From NCBI GenBank assembly GCA_035926095.1, contig JAVRQT010000006.1:1-64000 (forward strand): DNA of 64,000 nt, read 5' to 3'. Position numbers and translations under genes: made by a program. How positions within the stretch are numbered: the first letter of the stretch is position 1; every line of letters begins with the position of its first letter. Below are positions 56,239-64,000 of the stretch, piece after piece. Origin of the DNA: Elasticomyces elasticus (lineage: Eukaryota > Ascomycota > Dothideomycetes > Mycosphaerellales > Teratosphaeriaceae). The notes below the pieces were generated by a model. The model searched no databases, had not been told where the DNA came from, and saw only the letters and a list, made by a program, of their open reading frames with translations.

Positions 56239-57027
56239 CTACGTGTCGGTTACCAGGCCGGCCTGCACTGGTGCGTCAATGTCCGCCCACCCTGGTTTTC
56301 CCGCCTCAGCTTGCGATTGCCTGAACCTCTCGAAGGCCCTGGCGAGAGACCATGGGTGAAGCACCCTTTCCATGAAGCTTTGCAGATCCTCTTCCTCCCC
56401 ACTCTCCTCCTGCTTCTTGAGCTCACGGGCCTGCTCTGTCCGACCATAGAGATATGCTAACAAGTAGCTCATGTGTAACATTTTCATGTGCTTCCCGTCC
56501 GTGCGAACGACTATGAAATCTCCCTCATACATCGGACCCGGCTGCGGGGGCAGTCCGAACGACGAGGATTCCGGGTCGACGTCGACAGCGAGGAGTGCTG
56601 CCGCCTGGTTATACTCAGTTGTGCCGTGGTCCTTCACACTCGCTATAGCTAGCGGATAGCCCAATGCTTTGGTAGCCGGCAAATCTGTGAACACGGAGCT
56701 GCTGTCTACTTCGGTGAGTATTGTTCCGGTGAACACGAATTCATCTTGCGGGACATTAAACGTCCCTATTCGCAATGCTGGATAGCTTGCGTTAACGTTC
56801 GGGTCAAGTGGAAGATTTCTGTAGTGCGTTGGATCGAGCTGGATCCTGGCGAAAATCTTGCAGAAGGTCTTGTGGAGCGGCCAGTCCTTACGCTGGCAGT
56901 CCTTGCTGCAGTATGAAACATCTTTGCAGCGGCCGCATCTCAGAAGTTGGCTGCCCGAGGAAGCGTTGGTCGATCCACAAACGCCGCAGACTTGCTTCGT
57001 TCGGGCGTTCGAACTGCTGTCCGCCAT
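56239..57027 (-). CDS. MYND zinc-finger protein, array copy H
   Basis: Intronless, 262 residues from ATG 57027. Finger complete (CGVC...CGRC...YCSKDC...WPLHKTFC). Shared blocks: LPATKALGYPLAI, VDPESSSFG, GDFIVVRTDGKHMKML, a diverged acidic EEEDLQSFMERVLHPWSL in place of the VDRQEL block, and WADIDAPVQ at the tail. This is the most diverged fourth block of the array and may mark a functional change. No CRE-like element upstream. Confidence 0.86.
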   Translation of the reverse strand: MADSSSNARTKQVCGVCGSTNASSGSQLLRCGRCKDVSYCSKDCQRKDWPLHKTFCKIFARIQLDPTHYRNLPLDPNVNASYPALRIGTFNVPQDEFVFTGTILTEVDSSSVFTDLPATKALGYPLAIASVKDHGTTEYNQAAALLAVDVDPESSSFGLPPQPGPMYEGDFIVVRTDGKHMKMLHMSYLLAYLYGRTEQARELKKQEESGEEEDLQSFMERVLHPWSLARAFERFRQSQAEAGKPGWADIDAPVQAGLVTDT

Positions 57028-57610
57028 CTCCGTGACGAGTTCGGGGAATGCCTTGGATCAGATATGCGTGATGGGATGTTGACCTTACGGTTGAGTGAGC
57101 TGCTAGTCTGTCAGCACCGTCACGGTGTCGTTCCAGGAGCTGCTGTCAATCACCTTGAACGAAGATGGCGCGATTGGAAGTGTGAGCCGCTTGTGGAAGC
57201 AGTGAGCTCAGGTATGAGGAAGCCCGCCTACTTGACAAGGTCGCAAGTGGTTTTTGTGGAAGTGATGAAGTGGTCAAGGTATCATGAACCGGTGAGGTGG
57301 TGCTACTGCAGCTTTCGTGTGGCTGACGTTGAGTCATCTTGGCATGCACATGTTAAACACAGACGACCACAGCGAAGTGAAGGCCGAAAACGCCGACTGG
57401 AAGGAGAACTGGAAAGCGGAACACATCGGCCATCAATCAGCCATAGCAAGGACATGAACAATCAAGCCTTTTCAGGGTGATTCGTTCTGACTGTCCAGTC
57501 TAAGAACAACGCTGCCTCGTTAAAGCATCACCATTGCATGCCATCATCTCCGTGGAAGGGGTCCTCAAATACCCTCGCAGCTGTGACAGCTGAGCCTGGA
57601 CAAGGTCTAC
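57028..57610. other. Intergenic between MYND copies H and I
   Basis: Promoter side of copy H. Contains CTGACGTTGAGTCA near 57,325, only loosely like the array element. No gene seen. Confidence 0.5.
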
Positions 57611-58468
57611 TCAACTCATCACTTCGGCTTCCGTATGCTCCTCAACGAGCACAGGACATTCAATTCCCGCCCACTTTATGTCCCCATCCGCCACCGCCTT
57701 CTCCTTCATCGCTTTGAACCACCCAGCAAATGCGGCGGGAGTGATGATCGGCTTCTGCACTGTCTCGTGGCTAACGTCCGTCTTGTCCTTGTCAACCTGG
57801 ACCACAAAAGCTCCCATTTGCGTAGCCACGTCACGCAGAAAGTTCGCGATAGCGACGACCTGCAAAGTCTGTATGTGCCTCCCATCTCTTCGCGCAAGCA
57901 GGACTCCACCGATCGGTACTGCCCTCAGCGGCTGAACATGCCCGAAGGTGGAGGATTGTGGATCTGAGTCGAGCATCATGTATCCGATGCGGATATTCTG
58001 AAGTTGGGGTCCTTCGATCAAGGAGTTTTCGGCCATCCCCAAAGGCATGCCAAGCGCTGTCGTGGCGGGAAGCTCAGTGAAGCGAGGGCTACTAGCATCG
58101 AACTTGTGCATGAAAGCGCCACTAAAGCGATGCTCATCCTTCAGTGGGTCTTGGGTGTCCAAATCCATGTTGACGAGAATGGCTGGAAACATGGCCGTGT
58201 AATTGTCGATTGCTTCAGAGCCTTGATCGTACGTGACGAACTGCTGTTGAGAGCCAAGTCGCCTGAGCAATTTACACACGGACTTGTGAATTGGCCAGTC
58301 TTTCGCTTGACAGTCCTTGGAGCAGTACAGTATGTGGTGACAGCGGGCGCAACTCAATTTGGCGCTGGAGCCACAGATTCCGCACACCTGAATGACGGAA
58401 GAAGTCGTCTCCGATTTGGCCGACCCTGGGCCAGGAGAGTGGCAGGCGGTGCTAAGTGTTGATTGCAT
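57611..58468 (-). CDS. MYND zinc-finger protein, array copy I
   Basis: Intronless, 285 residues from ATG 58468. The first knuckle pair is close together (CGICGSSAKLSCARC). Finger otherwise complete (YCSKDC...WPIHKSVC). Shared blocks: LPATTALGMPLGM, SDPQSSTFG, GGVLLARRDGRHIQTL, SHETVQKPIITPAAF and WAGIECPVLVE. A Val/Lys-rich stretch (FVVQVDKDKTDV) precedes block 4 where most copies have REARGEKVDR. Confidence 0.87.
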   Translation of the reverse strand: MQSTLSTACHSPGPGSAKSETTSSVIQVCGICGSSAKLSCARCHHILYCSKDCQAKDWPIHKSVCKLLRRLGSQQQFVTYDQGSEAIDNYTAMFPAILVNMDLDTQDPLKDEHRFSGAFMHKFDASSPRFTELPATTALGMPLGMAENSLIEGPQLQNIRIGYMMLDSDPQSSTFGHVQPLRAVPIGGVLLARRDGRHIQTLQVVAIANFLRDVATQMGAFVVQVDKDKTDVSHETVQKPIITPAAFAGWFKAMKEKAVADGDIKWAGIECPVLVEEHTEAEVMS

Positions 58469-58869
58469 TGTGCGTGGTGTCTTGATGAAACCTGTAACAG
58501 ATGAGTGTAGCTCTCTATGCTTTGAAGATCGACTCACTGTTTGCTGTTATACTGCAATTGGCGAGAGAAGCCCGCTGTTGGTGGTTTGAGTTATGCTTTG
58601 TCGACATGCGGGTGCTGCTCGCACAACAGGAAGGTACTGGTTACGCTAGGCTTCCGACGGCAGCATGTGAAAGTGTGGTTCACGAACATCAGTGATTCAG
58701 TGAAGCACTCGACACCGTCTTACGTCGTCACTTCGTAGTGATCAGAATGTCGAGATAAATACCACTCTCCCGAGCCTCATCGCTACGCGATTTGGCCGCA
58801 ACAAATAGACCAGCGCAGCAGCATGACACGTCTCCGTCATCCAGATACCTTCTCAAACCACCCCACGAA
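58469..58869. other. Intergenic between MYND copies I and J
   Basis: Promoter side of copy I. No array element and no gene seen. Confidence 0.55.
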
Positions 58870-59731
58870 CTAATCCTTGAATCTATCTCCCACCTTCGAC
58901 TTCCCTTCTCCGGCGCCGACCGCATCATCTTGAGGCGGACACTCCACGCCATCCCACCCCTGCACTCCTGCCGCTACCTGGCTCTGAATCTTGCTCTCAC
59001 ACCAGGTCTGCCAGGCCGCGTGGTTTAGAAGCCGCTTCACAATGTCCTCTCTGTCGACCTTTTCACCTTTGGCCTCTCGTCCTTTGACCTCTCCCAGCTC
59101 CCTGCAGCCTGATCGCAAATACTCGACCATAGCTACAACATGACCGATCTTGATATGCCTCCCATCACGGCGCGCAACCACCACACCACCGATGGGACCG
59201 TGAGCTAACTGCCCGAAATTCGGAGATGTCGTGTCAATGTCGATGTACAATACCGCAGCTTTGTCGTTGAACTGCTGCAACCCGAAGCGAGCTGGCATGG
59301 CGCCCAACGCAAAGCCGAGAGAGCGTGCAATGGGTAAATCGGCGAACTCTGGATCTGCGGCATCAAAGCCTATCATGAAAGTGCCTTGGAAGCCGAAGGC
59401 TGGATCACCGTGTTCGAGAGCGATCACGACACCTGGGACCTTGTTGTTGCCCACATCGCACCCTTCAACTTCAAGCGCAACTGGATACGCTTTGCCTTTG
59501 ATCTTTGGGAAGCGGGGGCCGATCACTTTGCAGAGGTTCTTGTGAAACTTCCAGTCTTCGGTCTGGCACTCCTTGCTGCCTGTACGGGAGTCAGTAGGCG
59601 TTCGTAAATTCGCTGTCCAGAAACATACAGTAGTAGATATGCTTGCAGCGACCGCACTTGAAGAGAATGCCTCCCTTCCCACAAATGCCGCAGACCTGGC
59701 GAACACCAGTTATGGAAGAATTGTCGGTCAT
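58870..59731 (-). CDS. MYND zinc-finger protein, array copy J
   Basis: Exon 1 59731-59629, intron 59580-59628 (49 bases), exon 2 59579-58870; 270 residues. The intron splits the codon of the YYC cysteine (TAC T / GC), one codon upstream of the position in copies F and G. Finger complete (CGIC...CGRC...YCSKEC...WKFHKNLC). Shared blocks: LPIARSLGFALG, IDTTSPNFG, GGVVVARRDGRHIKIG, GEKVDREDIVKRLLNHAAW and WDGVECPP. A degenerate relative of the promoter element (GTTTACTGTGATGTCAAG) is near 60,052, about 320 bp upstream. Confidence 0.87.
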
Positions 59732-60272
59732 GGTTGTTTCTGGACTAATGTGTTGATGTGGTAATCGTGGGATGGACAGTTGTGTGAGACGATGGAATCT
59801 GCGGTTACTGTGAGTACAAGATCTAGATGGTATGGAACTACCAATGGAACGTCGTACTGGCGATATGTTGGTGGAGCACTTCTTTCACAAGGGGGAGACT
59901 AACCTTGGTGCTCTGTCGTTTACTGATGGCTGCTTTGCGGTGTCAGTAGCAGCTGGGAAGTTGTCGTTTGAGAAGGAACAGGTTGTTTAGATCGAGGAAG
60001 AGAAGTATAAGTTGGCAAGAAGTGTTCTAGTGAATCAGCGACATCGTGTGTTTACTGTGATGTCAAGTCTCGAGAACTCGAAGGCGATGTGAATGATGAT
60101 GCGCAGCTTGATGTGAATGTCGACCAATCCCAACTACGTCCTGTCGTTTGCCGCTCGAACGATAGCCTACTGAGGTCGGCACAGCGATGCTAGTTACCAC
60201 GATTGCAAAGACTGTCAGCATCCTCGAGTCCACTCACACACGCTCCTGTATCGCTTGGTCCACGTCAAAGTA
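59732..60272. other. Intergenic between MYND copies J and K
   Basis: Promoter side of copy J with only a degenerate CRE-like sequence. No gene seen. Confidence 0.5.
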
Positions 60273-61132
60273 TTAAGGCGTCACACTCCCCATAGCTCCT
60301 TGGTCCTTCTCATCTTCCACCACGACAGGGCACTCAACACGCTCCCAGCCAACAATACCATCCTTCATCCTCTTTTCCTTGATACTTGCAAATCCCTTGA
60401 CGAACGCCGCAGGGGTGAACAGCCGCTCCACTAGCTCCTGGCGATTGACCTTCTCGCCCATAGCCTCTCGCCTCCCAACTTCTATGAGCTGCTTGTTACC
60501 CCTGCGCACGAACTCAATGATAGCATCGACCTGGTAGATACTAACGTGTAGTCCATCCCGACGAACTAGCAGCGCACCGCCCCGTATAATAAAAAGCGGG
60601 TTCCCGACGTCTGCGGACTTGGTATCCAGGTTGACGCAAAGCTGCATGGCGGGCATGTTGGCCGCCGGCAGCCCGTGCTCCCCGCCACGAACACCCATAG
60701 GGAAGCCGATGGCGTGGGTGACGGGCAGGTCTACAAAGGACGGATCTGATGCATCCATACCTTGCATTACGCCTCCTTCGTAGCAAAAAGTGTTGTCGAT
60801 GGGTTGCGGATTCTGCTGCTTTATGTAGATGAAGATAGCCGGGAATTTGTGGTCGAAAGTGTGGAAGCTTTGAGGCAGATGAACGAGGCCGTCGTCCCTG
60901 AGCTTCGAGCCGGGTCTGAAACACAGCCTCTTGTGGACTGGCCAGTCTTGAGCTTGGCATGATTTGCTGCCTATAAGGATAGGATGATGGTGTCAGTCGC
61001 TTTGTGTGAGATTCGTAGAGGTGGCAACTTACAGTAGTACAACGACTTGCAGCGGCCACATTTGAACAGGACTCCGGTGTTGCCGCAGATACCACAGACC
61101 TGGCGAACGCTGGTCGAGGTGCTGCCGGCCAT
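60273..61132 (-). CDS. MYND zinc-finger protein, array copy K
   Basis: Exon 1 61132-61033, intron 60971-61032, exon 2 60970-60273; 265 residues, intron at the J-M position. Finger complete (CGIC...CGRC...YCSKSC...WPVHKRLC). Shared blocks: LPVTHAIGFPMG, LDTKSADVG, GGALLVRRDGLHVSIY, GEKVNRQELVERLFTPAAF and WERVECPVVVE. The promoter element is exactly 148 bp upstream of the ATG, the same distance as in copy L. Confidence 0.87.
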
Positions 61133-61532
61133 TGTAGCTGAAGATGACTTAGTTCAGGAGGAAGAAGTTCGATGTGTGTTACTGTGATGTTGAGCCTTTG
61201 TTCGCAACTGAAGTTTTGAGAACTGATGATGAGAGGTCTTGCGCTGTAAGTGTTCGATCGCCTCAAGTTTATGCACAATCCGTTTGCACTGACGTCAAGC
61301 CACTTGGTCGTGGCACGTGAATGCTGTGAATGTTGGAGACTGTAACCTGCTGGTAGTTTCATCTAACCTTCGGGTCGGCACATTGGTACAGCTACTCACC
61401 AGTTCAATCGCATGAGTCCCGTAGCCTTCCGGACTTTTTGATGCTCAATGCGAGCCAGGTCGTCCAACCATCTACGACCCTCTCTGTTCAGAATGACCTA
61501 TCGCCATTTCAATCATTCCCGTCGTCAAGCAG
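61133..61532. other. Intergenic between MYND copies K and L
   Basis: Promoter of copy K including the CRE-like element. No gene seen. Confidence 0.6.
61280..61298 (-). promoter_or_regulatory. CRE-like array promoter element, upstream of copy K
   Basis: CCGTTTGCACTGACGTCAA on the plus strand. Start 148 bp upstream of the copy K ATG. Confidence 0.85.
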
Positions 61533-62378
61533 TCATGTCCTGCTTCTCCTCTTCCTCGCAGACCTAGACGGGGCACTCAAGGTCCGCCCACCAAACCTCA
61601 CCCACATCACCTTGTCTCGCTTTAGCTTCTCGAAAGCCACGGCAAAGGCCTTGGGCGTCAACAAACGCTTCACCATCTCCTCACGATCGACCTTCTCGCC
61701 ACTTTTTTCGCGGCCGGGGACACATACAATCTCCTGGTTCGCAATCTGTGCATAGCTGATCAATGCCTCCACATGCATGATACTTATATGCCTCCCATCG
61801 CGTCGAGCCAGACAGGCTCCACCCTTCGGTATCTTCTTCGCCTTCCCAAACGTCGCAGAAGTGTGATCGATGTCGACGAAGAGCTGTGTGACCGGAATGT
61901 TCGTGTCTTGCTGCAGTCCGATCGCATCAGGACTGTAACCTATCGGAAAGCCGAGGGCGCGGGTGATGGGTAAATCTTCGAACTGGGAGTCGTTCACGCT
62001 TTCGACGAGGAAGCCAGGGCTGTAGAGGAATTCAGGATGTCCGGCCGGCGAGATCTCCTTGAGCCAGACGAGCGTGGCGGGGTGTTTGCCTTCGTAAGGT
62101 TTGATACCGAGGGGCACCGCGTACTTCTTACCTTTCGAGCCCGTCACTAACTTGCACATCTTCTTGTGGACCGGCCAGTCCTCCTTTTGGCAGAGCTTGC
62201 TGCCTGTAAGAGAGAGGTCAAAAGTGTCAGCATATCCGTAGTCGAAGGCTGGGCATTGCGCTCGAGCAGACTCACAGTAACGAGAGCACTTGCAGCAACC
62301 ACATTTGAAGAGGACGCCGCCAGTCCCACAGACTCCGCAGACCTGGGGAACGTTGTTTGCGGAAGTGGTATCGGCCAT
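61533..62378 (-). CDS. MYND zinc-finger protein, array copy L, shifted tail
   Basis: Exon 1 62378-62276, intron 62204-62275, exon 2 from 62203, intron at the J-M position. The intron is 72 bases and has no stop in frame, so unspliced RNA would also be open, but only splicing gives the intact YCSKLC finger. Finger: CGVC...CGCC...YCSKLC...WPVHKKMC. Shared blocks: LPITRALGFPIG, IDHTSATFG, GGACLARRDGRHISIM, GEKVDREEMVKRLLTPKAF. The tail then reads MWVRFGGRTLSAPSRS, but the next frame holds VWWADLECPV ending in a TAG near 61,565. A one-base change near 61,618 has therefore replaced the ECPV tail by a basic one. Possibly still functional. Confidence 0.83.
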   Translation of the reverse strand: MADTTSANNVPQVCGVCGTGGVLFKCGCCKCSRYCESARAQCPAFDYGYADTFDLSLTGSKLCQKEDWPVHKKMCKLVTGSKGKKYAVPLGIKPYEGKHPATLVWLKEISPAGHPEFLYSPGFLVESVNDSQFEDLPITRALGFPIGYSPDAIGLQQDTNIPVTQLFVDIDHTSATFGKAKKIPKGGACLARRDGRHISIMHVEALISYAQIANQEIVCVPGREKSGEKVDREEMVKRLLTPKAFAVAFEKLKRDKVMWVRFGGRTLSAPSRSARKRRSRT

Positions 62379-62796
62379 TGCTTGAGCTGCGTGTGATGTT
62401 GAGTAAAGTGTCTCGTGTTGTGGGTGAGATGATGTCGCACCAAAGGTTCAAGTTCTGAAGAGAAGTCGGTGACTAGCTCGGAGATCAGTCTCAGGCTGTG
62501 CATCACATGGCCTAAGCATGCGCCTCCGTTTGCAGTGACGTCAATTTTTATCGGACAGGGAAGTCAATGCCGCCAAACTCGAAGCAAAAATGAGTCCGGG
62601 CTCGCGTACACCTTCACGGAGCATTTGAAGAAAGTCACACTGCTCTCCATATGGATCATCCGTTGAATTGATCAAGTCAGTCCTCGAAGACTGGTACCTG
62701 CAAGCCCACTGTGGGCCAGCGTAAGTCAAGCCACTCAATCATCCTCAACCCTCTATTGTGCCAGAGCCACCCTCCCCATCCCCAAGCATAGCGTCA
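62379..62796. other. Intergenic between MYND copies L and M
   Basis: Promoter of copy L including the CRE-like element. No gene seen. Confidence 0.6.
62526..62544 (-). promoter_or_regulatory. CRE-like array promoter element, upstream of copy L
   Basis: CCGTTTGCAGTGACGTCAA on the plus strand, one base different from copies F, K and M. Start 148 bp upstream of the copy L ATG. Confidence 0.83.
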
Positions 62797-63682
62797 TCAA
62801 GCCCCGTCCTTCTTCCCCGCCTCCTCGTCACCAACTTGAACCGGACATTCAATGTCCCACTCCTTGTGTCCGTCAGCAAGGCGTTGCCGCTTCAAAGCCT
62901 CGAACCAACTCGCAAAAGCTGCAGGAGTGGCGACCGTCTTAATCACTTCTTTGCGATCCACTTTCTCGCCCGTACTCTCACGCTTCCTGACTTGCTTCAA
63001 ATCCTCCACCACTAGACGCACGTAGTCAATCACAGCCGCGATCTCCACGACCATCATATGGCGACCATCGCGCCGATGCAGCAGGACGGCACCTACGAGG
63101 CTCTTCGTAGAGTTCCCAAAACTCGTAGACTTTGGGTCGAGATCGACAAAAAGGTCTTGCGCGAAGGTGTTCGGGACTTGCACACATAAATGAGCTTCGA
63201 GTCCATCCGTTGCTACGAGAGGAAAGCCAATCGCTTCAGATATCCGCGACGCTGCAAAGGGTGGGCTCGTGGTCTCGGTACCAAGCATGGTACTGCCCTG
63301 GTAGGAGAGATGGACGTTTTGATTCGCAGGCTGGCTTGGCTCATCGCGATCCATGAGAAGGCAGATGGCCGGGAATTTGACGGTGACTTCGGTCATACCG
63401 GGCGGTAAGCCTTTCTTTTGGCTGCCCTTGAACACAGACATTGGGTCGGCCAGTTCTTTGCAGAACATTTTGTGCATCGGCCAGTCCTGAGCCTGACACG
63501 GCTTGCTGCCTACAGTAAGGAGAGGCTCAGTCAGTATACGATTTATGAGCTTGGGAACAGTCGGCAACTCATCGCTCACAGTAGTGGTTGTGTTTGCAAC
63601 GACCGCATCGGAAGAGATAGCCGGTCTTGCCGCAGACACCGCACACCAGGCGGACGGCAGTGGCTTCAGCTTTGCTAGCCAT
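62797..63682 (-). CDS. MYND zinc-finger protein, array copy M
   Basis: Exon 1 63682-63580, intron 63510-63579, exon 2 63509-62797; 271 residues, intron at the J-M position. Finger complete (CGVC...CGRC...YCSKPC...WPMHKMFC). Shared blocks: RISEAIGFPLVA, LDPKSTSFG, GAVLLHRRDGRHMMVV, GEKVDRKEVIKTVATPAAF and WDIECPVQVG, then a charged EEAGKKDGA end. It is the last complete copy in the window; the array may go on beyond. Confidence 0.87.
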
Positions 63683-64000
63683 GGCGTGTTCTTTGCTTTG
63701 TATGTGTGAAGGTGCTTGATGTTGTTCGTTCATCGAAGGTTAACCTGTGGAGTTCGGTGAGCAAGTGAAGCAGCACTCTCTCGAGTAAGTGGAGGCACGA
63801 ACTGTGAGCAGGTAGTCCGCGGCTTGCACCACTACGTTGTCGATTGTGCTGTTCGGTTGTACCTCTGCCTGCTCAACCAAGTTCAGAGGATGCTCGATTG
63901 CAAGGTGCAAAGCCCAGGGTCGCCAAAGGTGTTGAGCACTCAGCGGCGCCGCCTAAATCCGTTTGCACTGACGTCAAACCTTTCGGTATTCCTGCGGTTT
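63683..64000. other. Upstream region of MYND copy M, to the window edge
   Basis: Promoter of copy M with the CRE-like element 23 bases from the window end. No gene seen. Confidence 0.55.
63959..63977 (-). promoter_or_regulatory. CRE-like array promoter element, upstream of copy M
   Basis: CCGTTTGCACTGACGTCAA on the plus strand, 277 bp upstream of the copy M ATG. Confidence 0.8.

Noticed and set aside
1..64000. CRISPR arrays, rRNA, tRNA
   Set aside because: No regularly spaced repeats, no rRNA-like stretch, and no tRNA cloverleaf was noticed by eye; weak tRNAs could be missed without a scan.

Overview
The window is the end of a fungal chromosome. It opens with four CCCTAA telomere units and holds intron-containing genes (introns of 45-180 nt with GT-AG ends). 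The families present are typical of filamentous ascomycetes (Pezizomycotina): a telomere-linked RecQ helicase, HET and NACHT-ankyrin proteins, DUF6594, DUF7730, SMI1/KNR4 and a secreted S41 peptidase. A Dothideomycete (Mycosphaerellales-like) host is my guess. No ribosomal RNA, tRNA or CRISPR array was seen.

Region 1 (1-18 kb) is decayed subtelomere. A RecQ-like helicase relic is cut off at its 5' side by the telomere. It abuts a fragment of an AtuA/DUF4387 gene whose nine internal stops are all TAG. A phytanoyl-CoA dioxygenase-like gene, a broken DUF6594 gene and a very large broken helicase gene follow (8.3-14.7 kb: CCCH finger, P-loop helicase, NF-X1 fingers, RZ finger). The last 4.3 kb of that gene is saturated with CpA-to-TpA-type changes that look like repeat-induced point mutation (RIP), while its first 2.1 kb is almost clean, with an abrupt border at about 12,587. 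An RNase III-like gene and an adenylate-kinase-like relic lie beyond it.

Region 2 (18-41.6 kb) is a mixed gene region: a possible small secreted protein; a HET-domain gene convergent with a NACHT-ZZ-ankyrin (NLR-like) gene; a secreted S41 peptidase with one in-frame stop; a secreted kelch protein; and two related protein kinases on either side of an SMI1/KNR4 gene. One kinase has Glu in place of the catalytic Asp. Weak BTB/POZ relics lie between SMI1 and the second kinase.

Region 3 (41.9-64 kb, running to the window edge) is the most unusual part. It is an array of thirteen MYND zinc-finger genes plus one relic copy, all on the minus strand except one. All share a C-terminal region of about 170 residues that I cannot assign to a known domain, with five recognisable motif blocks. 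Five of the genes carry a nearly identical 18-19 bp CRE-like promoter element. Six share an intron inside the MYND finger in two positions one codon apart. One gene is split by a 445-bp hAT-type MITE with perfect target duplications, and two have frameshifts. A DUF7730 gene and an F-box gene interrupt the array.
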